DNA of 64,000 bases from NCBI GenBank assembly GCA_019695345.1, contig JAIBAE010000003.1, positions 1 to 64,000 of the forward strand, read 5' to 3'. Within the stretch, counting starts at the first letter, position 1. Each line of letters begins with the position of its first letter. Both the position numbers and the translations under genes were made by a program. Shown in pieces: positions 43,820 to 51,345 of the stretch. Under the pieces are notes generated by a model. The model had not been told where the DNA came from. It saw only the letters and a program-made list of their open reading frames with translations, and ran no database searches. The DNA comes from Bacteroidota bacterium. Its GTDB lineage: Bacteria; Bacteroidota; Ignavibacteria; Kapaibacteriales; NICIL-2.

Positions 43820-46234
43820 ATGATTCACTCTCGTTTTTTATTTGCGGTTTTTATAGTTGGTTGCTGGTTTACAACTTCGCATGCCCAACAACAAAAGAAA
43901 TCCAACCGTAAAGATACTACTGTATATGTTGCTCCGTCGGTTACGGTTACTTCTACCAAAGCAACAGAAGGGAAAAGTCCGGTTACGTTTAACGAACTTA
44001 CTAAAGCAGAACTGCGCGAGCAATACACCGTGCAAGATGTACCCAAACTGCTTTCGGATTTACCCTCTACCGTGTTTTACTCGGAGAATGGAAATGGAAT
44101 CGGGTATTCGTACATTTCGTTACGGGGGTTCGACCAACGCCGTATTGCCGTGTTGGTAAACGGCATTCCCCAAAACGACCCAGAAGACCACAATGTGTAT
44201 TGGATTGACCTGCCCGACCTAAGCAGTTCAGTTGAGAATGTTCAGGTACAACGTGGTGCAGGGTTAGTGAATTACGGTCAGCCCGCAATTGGTGGCTCGA
44301 TTTCTATGATGACCTCTAACTTTGCCAACAAGCGTTTTGTGCGGTTTACAGGCGGCATTGGTTTGCAGGAATACACAGGGTTGGATAATCTTATTCCTAC
44401 CGATGCCCCGGCATTGCACCAATCAAAAACATCGTTGGAAGTATCGTCGGGGTTGGTTGATGAGAAGTACGCAGTGTATGCACGTGTTTCACGAATTGCA
44501 TCGCGCGGATACAGAGATTACTCGTGGGCAGATTTACATAGTTACTTTCTTAGTGCTGTCCGCTTTGATGATAATGTAACAACACAAATAAATGTTTTTG
44601 GCGGACCGTTAGCAGATGGGCTTGCCTACACCGGAATGCCTAAAGAATATATTAACAACCCAACATTGCGCCGAAGTAATCAAAACTATTGGGAGTACGA
44701 TTCTACATTACGCGCAGTTGGGTATTCGGCAAACAGACGTCCGCAGGAGATAGAGAATTTCTCGCAACCGCATTATGAAATACTAAATGATATTACGCTT
44801 AGTGATTCGCTTACGGTAAAATCATCACTTTTTTATTACACGGGCGATGGCTTCTTTGATTTTGACGGTTCGTGGGCAGATGCTGCTACGCTACGTTTAG
44901 ATAAACTTCACAGCGGAATAGATTCTGCCGCACCAACTAATGCAATACTTCGTGCAAGTGTTAGCAACAAACATGGCGGATGGATTCCACGCGTTGTATG
45001 GAAACACACCGATGGCGAGTTAACCGCAGGGGCAGAACTGCGTTGGCATCGTTCCGAACATTGGGGAACAATTTCCTATGCCGAGAATTTACCGGTTGGC
45101 TATAATCCCGATTTCCGAATGTACACCTATAACGGATTGCGAAACATCGCCTCGGTATTTGCACGCGAGCAATACCGTAACTCCGAGAATATTACAACTA
45201 CCATTGAAGCACAGCTGGTGTCATCGGTATATGCAATCAGCAACGAGCGTGCAGGAAACATCTTTACACAGTACACAACAACAGATAATACAACAATTGG
45301 GAATGGCAATGAACTATTCAGAGTGAACTATCTGTTTCTTAATCCGCGTGCCGGAGTTAACTGGCGCATAGATGGCAACAACAGTGCGTATATGTCGGTT
45401 GCATACACACACCGCGAGCCACGTATGGGTAACCTGTACAAAGCCGATGAAGCATATTACTCCGGTGCCGCACCATTATTCGAAACCGATACAACCGGAG
45501 GCGTAACACGCTATAACTTTACCAAACCACTTATCAAACCCGAAAAGTTGTTGGATGTAGAGCTTGGCTATACACATCGCACACAAAGCTATATGGTAGC
45601 GGCAACGGCATACCTTATGGACTTCCGCGATGAGTTAGTAAAAAGTGGTAAGCGCGATATATTTGGCAACCCTATTGATGGTAACGCACCACATGCCCGC
45701 CACATTGGAATAGAGTTGCAAGCAAGTGCTGTTGTACTGCAACACTCACAGCATACACTGGAGGTACTTGCCAATGCAACCATCAGCCAAAACAGATTTT
45801 TAGACTACACGTATAATATTGGTAATGTTGCCATAGACTTAGCAAACACTCCGCAAGGAAAGGGAAATCAGATTGCAGGGTTCCCCGAGCAGATGGCAAA
45901 CGTATCTTTGCGTTATACATACAACGGGCTTACGGCGCAGGTTACAGGCAAGTACGTCGGCGAGATGCGTAGCGATAACTTTGGCGAAAACATCAGCTAC
46001 TATCAAAGTCTGGGTGCGGCAATTCCCTATGCCGATAACCGCATAGACCCTTACACGGTTATTAACGCAAACATTGGATACCGAATCAACAATATACTTT
46101 CGCTCAACAGTCTGCGGTTACAACTGCAAGTAAACAATCTTTCTAATCAGTTATATGCAGCGGGTGCAAACGGCGCAGAGTTCTTTCCCGCAGCCGAACG
46201 TAACTGGTATCTTGGAATTGAAGCAGAATTATAA
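43820..46234 (+). CDS. TonB-dependent outer-membrane receptor, probable thiamin uptake
   Basis: The product is 804 aa. The start at 43820 opens signal peptide MIHSRFLFAVFIVGCWFTTS and lies after the riboswitch; an upstream frame that runs through the aptamer is not translated. Residues ~55-180 are the plug domain (VPKLLSDLPSTVFYSENGNG, YISLRGFDQRRIAVLVNGIP, GAGLVNYGQPAIGGSISMMT). The rest is a 22-strand barrel ending in an aromatic-rich strand (NWYLGIEAEL). It imports a ligand across the outer membrane with energy from TonB. The thi-box upstream makes thiamin or a precursor the likely substrate, as for the thi-box-controlled receptors of Bacteroides. Confidence 0.93.
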   Translation: MIHSRFLFAVFIVGCWFTTSHAQQQKKSNRKDTTVYVAPSVTVTSTKATEGKSPVTFNELTKAELREQYTVQDVPKLLSDLPSTVFYSENGNGIGYSYISLRGFDQRRIAVLVNGIPQNDPEDHNVYWIDLPDLSSSVENVQVQRGAGLVNYGQPAIGGSISMMTSNFANKRFVRFTGGIGLQEYTGLDNLIPTDAPALHQSKTSLEVSSGLVDEKYAVYARVSRIASRGYRDYSWADLHSYFLSAVRFDDNVTTQINVFGGPLADGLAYTGMPKEYINNPTLRRSNQNYWEYDSTLRAVGYSANRRPQEIENFSQPHYEILNDITLSDSLTVKSSLFYYTGDGFFDFDGSWADAATLRLDKLHSGIDSAAPTNAILRASVSNKHGGWIPRVVWKHTDGELTAGAELRWHRSEHWGTISYAENLPVGYNPDFRMYTYNGLRNIASVFAREQYRNSENITTTIEAQLVSSVYAISNERAGNIFTQYTTTDNTTIGNGNELFRVNYLFLNPRAGVNWRIDGNNSAYMSVAYTHREPRMGNLYKADEAYYSGAAPLFETDTTGGVTRYNFTKPLIKPEKLLDVELGYTHRTQSYMVAATAYLMDFRDELVKSGKRDIFGNPIDGNAPHARHIGIELQASAVVLQHSQHTLEVLANATISQNRFLDYTYNIGNVAIDLANTPQGKGNQIAGFPEQMANVSLRYTYNGLTAQVTGKYVGEMRSDNFGENISYYQSLGAAIPYADNRIDPYTVINANIGYRINNILSLNSLRLQLQVNNLSNQLYAAGANGAEFFPAAERNWYLGIEAEL

Positions 46235-46241
46235 TTGGTAG

Positions 46242-46352
46242 TTGCTATCGCCCGACCTCACCAAACCACATTTACATAGGGGCGTATAACATACGCCCAC
46301 GTTCCTCTGCGGGAAAGTACCTTCAGCTACAAACACCCTTGTTCGTGAAAGA
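46242..46352 (+). repeat. R1 copy 18 (plus), left border of islet V
   Basis: TTGCTATCGCCCGACCTCAC begins 8 bases after the receptor stop. It has the nested GGGGCGTATAACATACGCCC hairpin, CTGCGGGAAAGTACC core and TTGTTCGTGAAAG end. The extension TGTTGGTTATGTTTGTG (46354-46370) matches that of copy 4. Confidence 0.85.
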
Positions 46353-46454
46353 TGTGTTGGTTATGTTTGTGTAAAGCATAATTGAGTGTCGTTAATCCTA
46401 CCTATATTGGGTGGATAAACGACATTGTAATAACAGTACTGCGGCAATCCTAAC

Positions 46455-46922
46455 GTTAGCACCAATGGTAAGACGACACAACAACAGACCAATGATAAAC
46501 ATAAAGGCAATATACTTTTTGACACTTTTGACTTTCACATTAACCGCTTGTGGACAGACTAAAGGTGACAGAACTATTCTTGGAAAAGAATTCGCTGAGC
46601 AGGAACTTAAATCTTCACTTGCCGACAAATCAAAGCACAACGTAATTGACAACAAGACAGCAATTATTAAAGACAGTCTAACCGCAATAAATGTAGCCGA
46701 ACCAATCCTTTTCAGTATTTACGGCAAAGACAACATAACTAAACAACGACCTTACGAAGTTTATTTCAAAGACAATTATTGGTTAATTACTGGGACACTT
46801 CCTTCGGGTTGGAAAGGCGGGACATTTCTAATTATCATTGACTCACGAGACTGTAAGGTTATTAGAATATCTCACGGAAAATGACAAGGACAATGCGACA
46901 CGAATGAACCACTGGTGCTAAC
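46455..46922 (+). mobile_element. Cassette-like unit with an immunity-like lipoprotein (islet V)
   Basis: Starts GTTAGCACCAATGG (46455) and ends CCACTGGTGCTAAC (46922): 13 of 14 complementary. The left flank TGCGGCAATCCTAAC is shared with islet I. The right end is the R'' part of the attC-like site at 46917-47047. Confidence 0.55.
46492..46884 (+). CDS. NTF2-fold immunity-like lipoprotein (cassette gene)
   Basis: The product is 130 aa with a lipoprotein signal (FLTLLTFTLTAC, lipobox LTAC). The C-terminal ~60 residues, ILFSIYGKDNITKQRPYEVY, then YWLITGTLPSGWKGGTFLII and KVIRISHGK, match what I know of NTF2-fold immunity proteins frequent in Bacteroidota polymorphic-toxin loci. No toxin gene is adjacent. 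As a cassette it may be an orphan immunity gene giving protection against neighbours' toxins (inference). ATG 46465 is an alternative start. Confidence 0.8.
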   Translation: MINIKAIYFLTLLTFTLTACGQTKGDRTILGKEFAEQELKSSLADKSKHNVIDNKTAIIKDSLTAINVAEPILFSIYGKDNITKQRPYEVYFKDNYWLITGTLPSGWKGGTFLIIIDSRDCKVIRISHGK

Positions 46923-47047
46923 AGGCGTTTGGCAAAAAAGCGGGTTCTGTGCTTAAATGAAGCTTTGTGCTTCGTATCAAGTTCATTACTGGCAGACAGT
47001 TTAGTACTTCGAAATCCGCTTCTTCGCCAAGCGCCAAACCGTTAAGG
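46917..47047 (+). other. attC-like recombination site
   Basis: GCTAAC (46917-46922) and GTTAAG (47041-47046) are the outer simple-site-like ends. Inside them AGGCGTTTGGCAAAAAAGCG (46923) pairs imperfectly with CGCTTCTTCGCCAAGCGCC (47017-47035). The centre (~46944-47015) has its own AAGCTTTGTGCTT hairpin. Total 131 bp, in the attC size range, with arms that pair but carry mismatches as real attC sites do. It lies exactly between two short genes. Confidence 0.6.
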
Positions 47048-47821
47048 GCAAGTTTTGACACGTGAACCAACCATTCTACATATTGCTCATTGCACTTTTG
47101 TTGACAGCTTGTAACCAAAAGGGCTCGACATCGACTGACAACAAAATAGCAGACACTTTAACCACCATAAATCTCCCTGACAAACCTGGCGTGCAGTCGA
47201 AAGTTGAAAATGATACTATATTATATTCTGACACGACTGTTATTTTAGGCAGAACTTATTACGCGTATTCATTACGGAATGACCTATTCCTAATAAAAGA
47301 TAAGCAAGATGACACTCTGCTTATCGAAAAAGAACTTCCTCCCAATTTCGAGTTTAAAGATTTTAATGGTGATGGATGTGAAGATGTCATGTTGTATCAT
47401 TATTCTTCAAATACAGGTGGTGTATATGATTTAATACTTTATGACAGAGTGAAAAAAACATTCAGGTTTATAGAAAATTTCCCCGATTTCCCTGAACCAA
47501 TAAAAATTAGAAATACTAAATTCTATTATTCATATCATAAAAGCGGTTGCGCGGATATGAATTGGGATAGCGATTTATTCTATATTGATAACTTCAAAAC
47601 AATTAGAATTGGGAACATATCTGGAGAAGGGTGTAATAATAGAAACATGAAAGATGGCATTTATATCTACAAGATTAGAGGCAAGAAAGAAACCCTTTTT
47701 ACAACTTTACCAATCTCTACAATTGAAAAATACACAGATTACAAATGGGGTTTTATAAAGGAGTATTGGACAAATAACTGCAATGATTTTTCCAAATGAC
47801 AATAGCAAATCAGCCGCTAAC
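47042..47821 (+). mobile_element. Second cassette-like unit of islet V
   Basis: Begins TTAAGGGC after the attC-like junction and ends GCCGCTAAC (47813-47821), complementary at 7 of 9 to its own GTTAAGGGC start. One gene fills it. The right end runs into module B with ACGGGTAGC as in the other two islets. Confidence 0.45.
47062..47799 (+). CDS. Lipoprotein of unknown function (cassette gene, GTG start)
   Basis: The product is 245 aa with signal and lipobox YILLIALLLTAC. Mid-protein, FKDFNGDGCEDVMLYHY is a Ca-binding-like FG-GAP/EF-loop motif (DxNxDxxxD). The rest is beta-rich, ending in an Asn/Tyr-rich stretch. Translation probably begins at GTG 47062, the only start that opens the signal peptide, 15 bases after the attC-like site. 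AT-rich. Function unknown. Confidence 0.75.
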   Translation: MNQPFYILLIALLLTACNQKGSTSTDNKIADTLTTINLPDKPGVQSKVENDTILYSDTTVILGRTYYAYSLRNDLFLIKDKQDDTLLIEKELPPNFEFKDFNGDGCEDVMLYHYSSNTGGVYDLILYDRVKKTFRFIENFPDFPEPIKIRNTKFYYSYHKSGCADMNWDSDLFYIDNFKTIRIGNISGEGCNNRNMKDGIYIYKIRGKKETLFTTLPISTIEKYTDYKWGFIKEYWTNNCNDFSK

Positions 47822-48003
47822 ACGGGTAGCTGTTGCACAACTACCTAAGTTTTTACGTTGACTGTATAGTGTGCTGTAGTATGATAGTTTTTCTGTAGTG
47901 TGTTATGGCACATGGCACACGTAAAAGAGTAAGAAACGGTGCATGAACCGCAGTATGTGTGTTGTTTGTTGGCATCGGGGCACACTTCACCAAACCACAA
48001 TCC
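47822..48003 (-). repeat. Repeat module B, copy 3 (fullest)
   Basis: ACGGGTAGCTGTTGCACAAC, then on the minus strand the frame GEVCPDANKQHTYCGSC ... TCAMCHNTLQKN ... HYTVNVKT. It matches 5997-6165 in inverse order at most positions. An ATG-started minus frame (47845-48078) covers it but begins inside R1 copy 19. Confidence 0.82.
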
Positions 48004-48013
48004 GTTACACACT

Positions 48014-48108
48014 CCTTCACGATAAACAGTGTTATGCGCTGAACGTTTTTTCCCGCAAGGTAACGTTGTTTGTTGCACGATGTTTGGTGCGAATTGCGTT
48101 AGCAGAAA
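48014..48108 (-). repeat. R1 copy 19 (minus), right border of islet V
   Basis: TTCACGATAAACAG right end, TTTTTCCCGCAAGG core, TTTGGTGCGAATTGCGTTAG end. It abuts the TAG stop of the next gene. Confidence 0.82.
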
Positions 48109-49008
48109 CTAAAAACTAATTGATGTACCAATACGAAAACCATCGAATATCATAGGGCTGCTGCTTTTAAATGGAAAATGTTGTGTTGAACGGCGTAACT
48201 CGCTAAACCCAAACGATAACGCTGTGCGAAGTATAAGGTTTGCTACGGGCAACGATTTTACCGACTTCTTTTTCATGCCGTCCATAACCATTCCATCTAA
48301 CAACCCAACGCCAATTTGTTCTATCAGTACACTACCCACCCAACCAAAAAACGAGAAATCGTTATAGAGAACGCCACGCTGCCATTGTGCATCGAGTGCT
48401 ATGCCGTTTGTTACATTGTACCGTACTATTGCTCCGGTTTGATAGCCAAAGTACGAATGGTCGAACGCGGTTATACTTGGTCCATCCAGATTACCGGCAG
48501 GTATGGTAGAGTTTACGGAAGTCCATACTATACTGCCTTCGTGTAATAAGGATAGCGTTGGTTCTTTATCTGTATCAAGGTAAGCATAACCACTTGTGTT
48601 CAGGAAGCCAATCTTCCAGCCCTTAACAATTGGTTTGGTAGTATCTGTTTTGGAAGTGTATTCGGGAGAAAAGAATCCGAGCAGAAGTCCTGTGCGGCTT
48701 ACCTCGCCCACGGTATTCTCTTTATCAATTGGGCGAACACGTACTCCACCGAATCCTACATCTATACTTCCAACCGTATTGATGGTAGAAGTATTACCAT
48801 GAATAGAAACACCGCTTACGCCGTACAGCATAGTGATTGTTGGCTTTTTAAGAGTAACCGACGGACTTGATGCACCCAGACTAAACCCGCCTTTGCCAAA
48901 GCTAATGCCCGATGGGGTTGCAGTGCTATCGGTTGACGTTGAATCGGTTTGCGCGTGTGTAAATGCTGTACAACATAGTAGCAACAGAAGTGGTAGAAGT
49001 AATTTCAT
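48109..49008 (-). CDS. Secreted/outer-membrane protein of unknown function
   Basis: The product is 299 aa with signal peptide MKLLLPLLLLLCCTAFTHAQ. A Ser/Thr linker is followed by a Gly- and aromatic-rich region with alternating residues (ISFGKGGFSLGASS, GWKIGFLNTSGYAYL, YFGYQTGAIVRYNV) ending DGFRIGTSISF. This is consistent with a small outer-membrane beta-barrel. I do not recognise the family. The start at 49008 was chosen for the signal peptide; it is divergent from the YggS gene. Confidence 0.78.
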   Translation of the reverse strand: MKLLLPLLLLLCCTAFTHAQTDSTSTDSTATPSGISFGKGGFSLGASSPSVTLKKPTITMLYGVSGVSIHGNTSTINTVGSIDVGFGGVRVRPIDKENTVGEVSRTGLLLGFFSPEYTSKTDTTKPIVKGWKIGFLNTSGYAYLDTDKEPTLSLLHEGSIVWTSVNSTIPAGNLDGPSITAFDHSYFGYQTGAIVRYNVTNGIALDAQWQRGVLYNDFSFFGWVGSVLIEQIGVGLLDGMVMDGMKKKSVKSLPVANLILRTALSFGFSELRRSTQHFPFKSSSPMIFDGFRIGTSISF

Positions 49009-49058
49009 AAGATTCCTATATGTAATGGTATTTGTTATTCCGAGCGCAACTGACGCAA

Positions 49059-49124
49059 CAAAGCTACAATATGTTTCGTTCCGCGTCAGAATTGTTTTTG
49101 GTAACGTTTGTGTTCGTAGTTTTG
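49059..49124. promoter_or_regulatory. Divergent -7 box candidates
   Basis: TAGCTTTG on the minus strand (49059-49066) for the barrel-like gene and TAGTTTTG on the plus strand (49117-49124) for yggS. Both fit TAnnTTTG; -33 boxes at proper spacing are not convincing. GGAGG at 49136 serves yggS. Confidence 0.35.
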
Positions 49125-49146
49125 AAGAGATTATTGGAGGTGGATA

Positions 49147-49860
49147 ATGACTGAATCGGATTTGAAATTTGTACAAGAACACGTAAACGCATTGCAAAAA
49201 CGTGTTCGGAATGCTTGTAAGGTAAGCGGAAGAAATACAACGGATGTTACCATTGTAGCGGCATCCAAAACCAAACCCGCCGAGTTGATTCGTGCTGCGT
49301 ACAACGAAGGCATTACATGCTTTGGCGAAAATTATGTTCAGGAGTTAACTACAAAGCGCGACCAACTGATTGACACAGATATACAATGGCATTGTATTGG
49401 GCATTTGCAAACAAACAAAGTAAAGTACATTGCAAAGTTTGTGCAGATGATTCATTCGGTGGATTCGTTTAAACTTGCAGAAGAAATTTCTAAATGTGCC
49501 GCAAAGAACAAACGTACTATTGATATTCTTTTACAGGTAAACACATCGGGGGAAGAGTCAAAATCGGGCGTTGAGCCAGATGCGGTTTTAGCGTTAGCAA
49601 AAGAATGTAGTATGCTTCCTAATATCAGGCTGTGCGGACTTATGGCATTGCCCGAACCACAAGATGATATTGAGCAGGTACGCCCGGAGTTCCGGTTATT
49701 ATCTTCGCTTCGCAACGAGATACAAAACACACTGCACCTTGAATCGTTCATCCATTTATCAATGGGAATGAGCGACGACTTTGAGATTGCTATTGAAGAA
49801 GGCGCAACGCTTATCCGTCCCGGTACGGTGGTATTTGGGGCACGTTCTTACAACAACTAA
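49147..49860 (+). CDS. YggS/PLPBP family PLP-binding protein
   Basis: The product is 237 aa. VTIVAASKTKPAELIRAAYN holds the PLP lysine, followed by CFGENYVQEL, WHCIGHLQTNKVKYI, LCGLMALPEP and LSMGMSDDFEIAIEEGATLIRPGT, all typical of YggS. It is a cytoplasmic, non-catalytic PLP carrier involved in vitamin B6 and amino acid balance. TTGGAGG precedes the ATG. The rfaE2-like gene follows 6 bases later. Confidence 0.95.
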   Translation: MTESDLKFVQEHVNALQKRVRNACKVSGRNTTDVTIVAASKTKPAELIRAAYNEGITCFGENYVQELTTKRDQLIDTDIQWHCIGHLQTNKVKYIAKFVQMIHSVDSFKLAEEISKCAAKNKRTIDILLQVNTSGEESKSGVEPDAVLALAKECSMLPNIRLCGLMALPEPQDDIEQVRPEFRLLSSLRNEIQNTLHLESFIHLSMGMSDDFEIAIEEGATLIRPGTVVFGARSYNN

Positions 49861-49866
49861 TATATT

Positions 49867-50334
49867 ATGATACTATCAAGAACCGAGCTGGCTGATGTTT
49901 GTAACCAACTTCGCACACAAGGGAAGAACATTGTATTTACCAATGGTTGTTTTGATATACTGCATGTTGGGCATGTAACGTATTTACAACAGGCACGTAT
50001 GCGCGGAGATGTTCTGATAGTTGGTGTTAACACTGATGCATCGGTACGCAGATTAAAAGGCGAGTCGCGCCCGGTTAATACAGAACAAGACCGAGCAATT
50101 GTACTTGATGCTTTACGTTCGGTAGATTACGTAACCTTATTTGATGAAGACACACCGTTAGAACTTATTACAGCGTTATTACCTAATGTATTAGTGAAAG
50201 GCGGCGACTACACACCAAGCACCATTGTTGGGGCTGATGTTGTAACACAACACGGCGGCACAGTAGAAGTGATTCCGTTAGTAGAAGGGAAATCCACTAC
50301 CAACATTATAAAAACAATAGAACGATTAGGGTAA
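49867..50334 (+). CDS. rfaE2: D-glycero-beta-D-manno-heptose 1-phosphate adenylyltransferase
   Basis: The product is 155 aa. [20 protein letters not shown] has the HxGH nucleotidyltransferase motif, [20 protein letters not shown] the second signature, and GKSTTNII the closing motif. It transfers AMP to heptose-1-phosphate in ADP-heptose synthesis for lipopolysaccharide core. It is the stand-alone form of the HldE C-terminal half; the kinase half (RfaE1) is not in the window. Confidence 0.95.
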   Translation: MILSRTELADVCNQLRTQGKNIVFTNGCFDILHVGHVTYLQQARMRGDVLIVGVNTDASVRRLKGESRPVNTEQDRAIVLDALRSVDYVTLFDEDTPLELITALLPNVLVKGGDYTPSTIVGADVVTQHGGTVEVIPLVEGKSTTNIIKTIERLG

Positions 50335-50354
50335 GAATAATCCTTTACCGCAAA

Positions 50355-50828
50355 TCAATCATCGCTACCGCGTTGCAGGGCGCGTTTGTTTTCACGGTCT
50401 TTAATATCTGCGCGTTTATCGTAGAGTTTTTTTCCTTTTACAACACCAAGTTCTACTTTTACAAATGCTCCTGAAAAGTATAACGATAGCGGTACCAATG
50501 TTAGTCCTTTTTCGTTTACAGCTTGGCGGAGTTTAAGTGCCTCGCGTTTGCTTACCAATAATTTTCGTTGGCGCATAGGCACATGGTTTTCTCTGTTGCC
50601 AAAGTCGTACGGAGAAATATGCAGACTCATCAGGAACAACTCAAAACTGTTTTTGTTTGGGAAGTACGCATACGAATCTTGCAGGTTAGCCCGACCTGCA
50701 CGCAGCGACTTTACCTCGGTGCCGGTTAATACAATTCCTGCCTCTAACCGCTGCAGCACAAAATATTCGTGTTCGGCTTTACGGTTGGAGACAATCAGTT
50801 TTTGCGGACGTTCTACTGGTGCAGGCAT
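50355..50828 (-). CDS. smpB: SsrA-binding protein SmpB
   Basis: The product is 157 aa. IVSNRKAEHEYFVLQRLEAG, VLTGTEVKSLRAGRANLQDS and the basic tail with KGKKLYDKRADIKDRE are diagnostic. SmpB binds tmRNA and delivers it to stalled ribosomes. It is the last gene of a four-gene minus run (SDR, patatin-barrel, sixA, smpB) and lies 12 bases after sixA. No tmRNA gene is seen nearby. Confidence 0.97.
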   Translation of the reverse strand: MPAPVERPQKLIVSNRKAEHEYFVLQRLEAGIVLTGTEVKSLRAGRANLQDSYAYFPNKNSFELFLMSLHISPYDFGNRENHVPMRQRKLLVSKREALKLRQAVNEKGLTLVPLSLYFSGAFVKVELGVVKGKKLYDKRADIKDRENKRALQRGSDD

Positions 50829-50840
50829 TCTTATAGTTCC

Positions 50841-51341
50841 TTATGCAATTTCAAATTTCTTAGGATAATCGTACGAAATCAATGTCCCGGTTCCCCTGCC
50901 TACTTCAGCCCACGTTGTAGCTTTAAAATCAATGCGAACAATTCCGCATGTTGGCAGGTGAGACATAAATTCACCCGTCAGGTAGTTAACAAAATTTGAT
51001 ACACCCGGGTTATGGGCTACTACCATAGCTGTAACGCCGGAATCGGGTAATGCGTTGATATTTTTAAGCAGTGTTTTTTCATCCGATAAATACAACTCAC
51101 GTTTCCCAACAATATCGTCTTCGGGGTATTGCAGTTCTTTTGCAATAAGTTGCGCAGTTGTAAAAGCACGCGAAGCTGTGCTGGCAAGTAATACATCCGG
51201 TTTAACACCTTGCCCTGCAAGATACTTCCCCATAAAAGGGGCATCACGCAATCCGCGCTTGTTTAACGTACGCTCGTAATCGCTTGCCTGCGGGTCATCC
51301 CAATCAGATTTAGCGTGGCGAATAATATATAAGGTTTTCAT
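50841..51341 (-). CDS. SixA-like phosphohistidine phosphatase
   Basis: The product is 166 aa. The histidine phosphatase signature LYIIRHAKSDWDDP (RHG motif as RHA) opens the protein; the second histidine is in VAHNPGVSNFVNYL. This is the short SixA branch that dephosphorylates phosphohistidine on signalling proteins. It starts 4 bases after the patatin-barrel stop. Confidence 0.92.
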   Translation of the reverse strand: MKTLYIIRHAKSDWDDPQASDYERTLNKRGLRDAPFMGKYLAGQGVKPDVLLASTASRAFTTAQLIAKELQYPEDDIVGKRELYLSDEKTLLKNINALPDSGVTAMVVAHNPGVSNFVNYLTGEFMSHLPTCGIVRIDFKATTWAEVGRGTGTLISYDYPKKFEIA

Positions 51342-51345
51342 AATG

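Noticed and set aside
47845-48078. 77-codon minus-strand frame as a Cys-rich protein gene
   Set aside because: It begins inside R1 copy 19 and continues through repeat B; the start region is not shared by the other B copies. Kept as a repeat with a possible coding past.
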